From assembly GCA_000721375.1 (NCBI GenBank), contig JOGW01000019.1:124001-188000 (forward strand): 64,000 bases of DNA, given 5' to 3'. How positions within the stretch are numbered: position 1 is the first letter of the stretch; each line of letters starts with the position of its first letter. Below, piece by piece: positions 63,502 through 64,000 of the stretch. The notes beneath the pieces were generated by a model, which ran no database searches, was not told where the DNA came from, and saw only the letters and a list, made by a program, of their open reading frames with translations. Source of the DNA: Streptomyces sp. NRRL B-3428 (GTDB lineage: Bacteria; Actinomycetota; Actinomycetes; Streptomycetales; Streptomycetaceae). Position numbers and translations under genes: made by a program.

Positions 63502-63516
63502 GTCAGTGCGACTGAC
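63502..63516 (+). promoter_or_regulatory. Perfect 15-bp palindrome upstream of the cyclase gene
   Basis: GTCAGTGCGACTGAC: six-base arms with a three-base centre, 22 nt before the cyclase ATG. Candidate operator for the Crp-like protein, although the arms do not match the classic TGTGA site. Confidence 0.5.
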
Positions 63517-63538
63517 AAGAGAATCGAGGCAGCAGACC

Positions 63539-64000
63539 ATGTACCAACCCACTCAGGAGGTACCTGCGTCCTGGAGCCGGCTGTGGCCCTACCGGGCCGT
63601 ACTTGCTGTGGATGCACGGAACTTCAGCGGTAACACCAGTACAGCCATGCAGCAGATCAACGCCGACATCCAACAGGTGCTGGACTGCTCCCTGCAGGCC
63701 ATCGGGCTGAGCGGCGACTGGCAACGCCGAAGTTTTCCACAGCACACTGGGGACGGCTACGTCGCTGGCATGGACGCAGAGGTCCTGCCCGCACTGGTGG
63801 GGTGCTTTCCCCAGGCTCTGCGGACTGTCCTGTGGGACTGGCGGCGTGCGAACCAGGGGCTTGCGCCCCTGCAACTGCGCGTCAGCGTCCATGTGGGCCC
63901 GCTGCCCGACGACGGTCTAGGCGTGCCGATGGTGGACACCCACCGCCTGCTGGACGACCAGGCGTTGCGGGACTTGCTGGCGCGGGCTGACCCGGAGGTC
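63539..64000 (+). CDS. Class III nucleotidyl-cyclase-like protein (incomplete at window end)
   Basis: At least 154 residues, open at the window edge. ATG at 63539 follows GAGGCAGCAGACC. YRAVLAVDARNFSGN (18-32) fits the first metal-binding Asp motif (D-x-x-x-F-S) of class III cyclases; QHTGDGYVAGM (68-78) fits the second (GDG); and LQLRVSVHVGPLP (111-123) is the strand-loop following it. These match the PycC cyclases of Pycsar systems, which make cCMP or cUMP. Whether the catalytic C-terminus is complete, and whether a fused domain follows, lies outside the window. Pyrimidine versus purine specificity cannot be read from this part. Confidence 0.72.
   Translation, partial: MYQPTQEVPASWSRLWPYRAVLAVDARNFSGNTSTAMQQINADIQQVLDCSLQAIGLSGDWQRRSFPQHTGDGYVAGMDAEVLPALVGCFPQALRTVLWDWRRANQGLAPLQLRVSVHVGPLPDDGLGVPMVDTHRLLDDQALRDLLARADPEV

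Overview
The window is typical Streptomyces (or close relative) chromosome: very high G+C, GTG/TTG starts, purine-rich ribosome sites, ATGA/GTGA stop-start overlaps, mycothiol metabolism (mca), F420-type oxidoreductase, class F sortase and a gluABCD glutamate uptake operon. About 49 genes or gene fragments are supported; most of the first 57 kb is ordinary chromosome.

Layout. 0-10 kb: a SNF2 helicase translationally coupled to a repeat-rich SWIM zinc-finger protein; a Tet(M)/OtrA-like ribosome-protection GTPase preceded by an overlapping leader ORF; a SMI1/KNR4 protein. 10-23 kb: an apparent glycan-uptake locus, made of a five-gene oligopeptide-type ABC transporter (SBP, two permeases, two ATPases) ending in a LacI regulator, then an FAD oxidoreductase, a GH3 beta-glucosidase and a secreted beta-helix protein; a perfect 16-bp palindrome next to the promoter is the likely LacI operator. 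23-27 kb: a membrane-anchored collagen-like protein with a small coiled-coil partner, a Tat lipoprotein polysaccharide deacetylase, and a putative sortase substrate plus class F sortase separated by a decaying 35-bp tandem repeat. 27-35 kb: mca, a PcaL-like fusion that appears to lack its lactonase nucleophile, an MBL hydrolase, exonuclease III, a ClC transporter, a GDSL hydrolase and a small unknown. 35-38.6 kb: gluABCD. 38.6-52.7 kb: secreted CocE-type hydrolase, L,D-transpeptidase, dehydrogenase, GH75 chitosanase, ABC-F ATPase, VOC protein, a truncated methionine aminopeptidase, an NmrA/HxlR pair, two tandem alginate-lyase-like proteins and others. 52.9-57.2 kb: reductive pyrimidine/hydantoin catabolism genes (ureidopropionase, class III aminotransferase), a hydantoinase broken after its catalytic lysine, and a complete second copy.

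57.2 kb to the end looks like an accessory island. It carries a 1325-residue KAP P-loop NTPase with membrane helices between Walker A and B, then a compact four-gene cluster: a Trp/Arg-rich 86-residue protein, a PycTM-like (Pycsar effector) membrane protein overlapping it by 8 nt, a Crp/Fnr protein with a cyclic-nucleotide pocket and HTH, and a class III nucleotidyl-cyclase-like gene running off the window. This is the strongest candidate for an unusual system: a Pycsar-like antiphage module that includes a dedicated cyclic-nucleotide-responsive transcription factor, with a perfect 15-bp palindrome just before the cyclase gene. The broken hydA copy suggests that the island inserted into hydA and brought a replacement copy.
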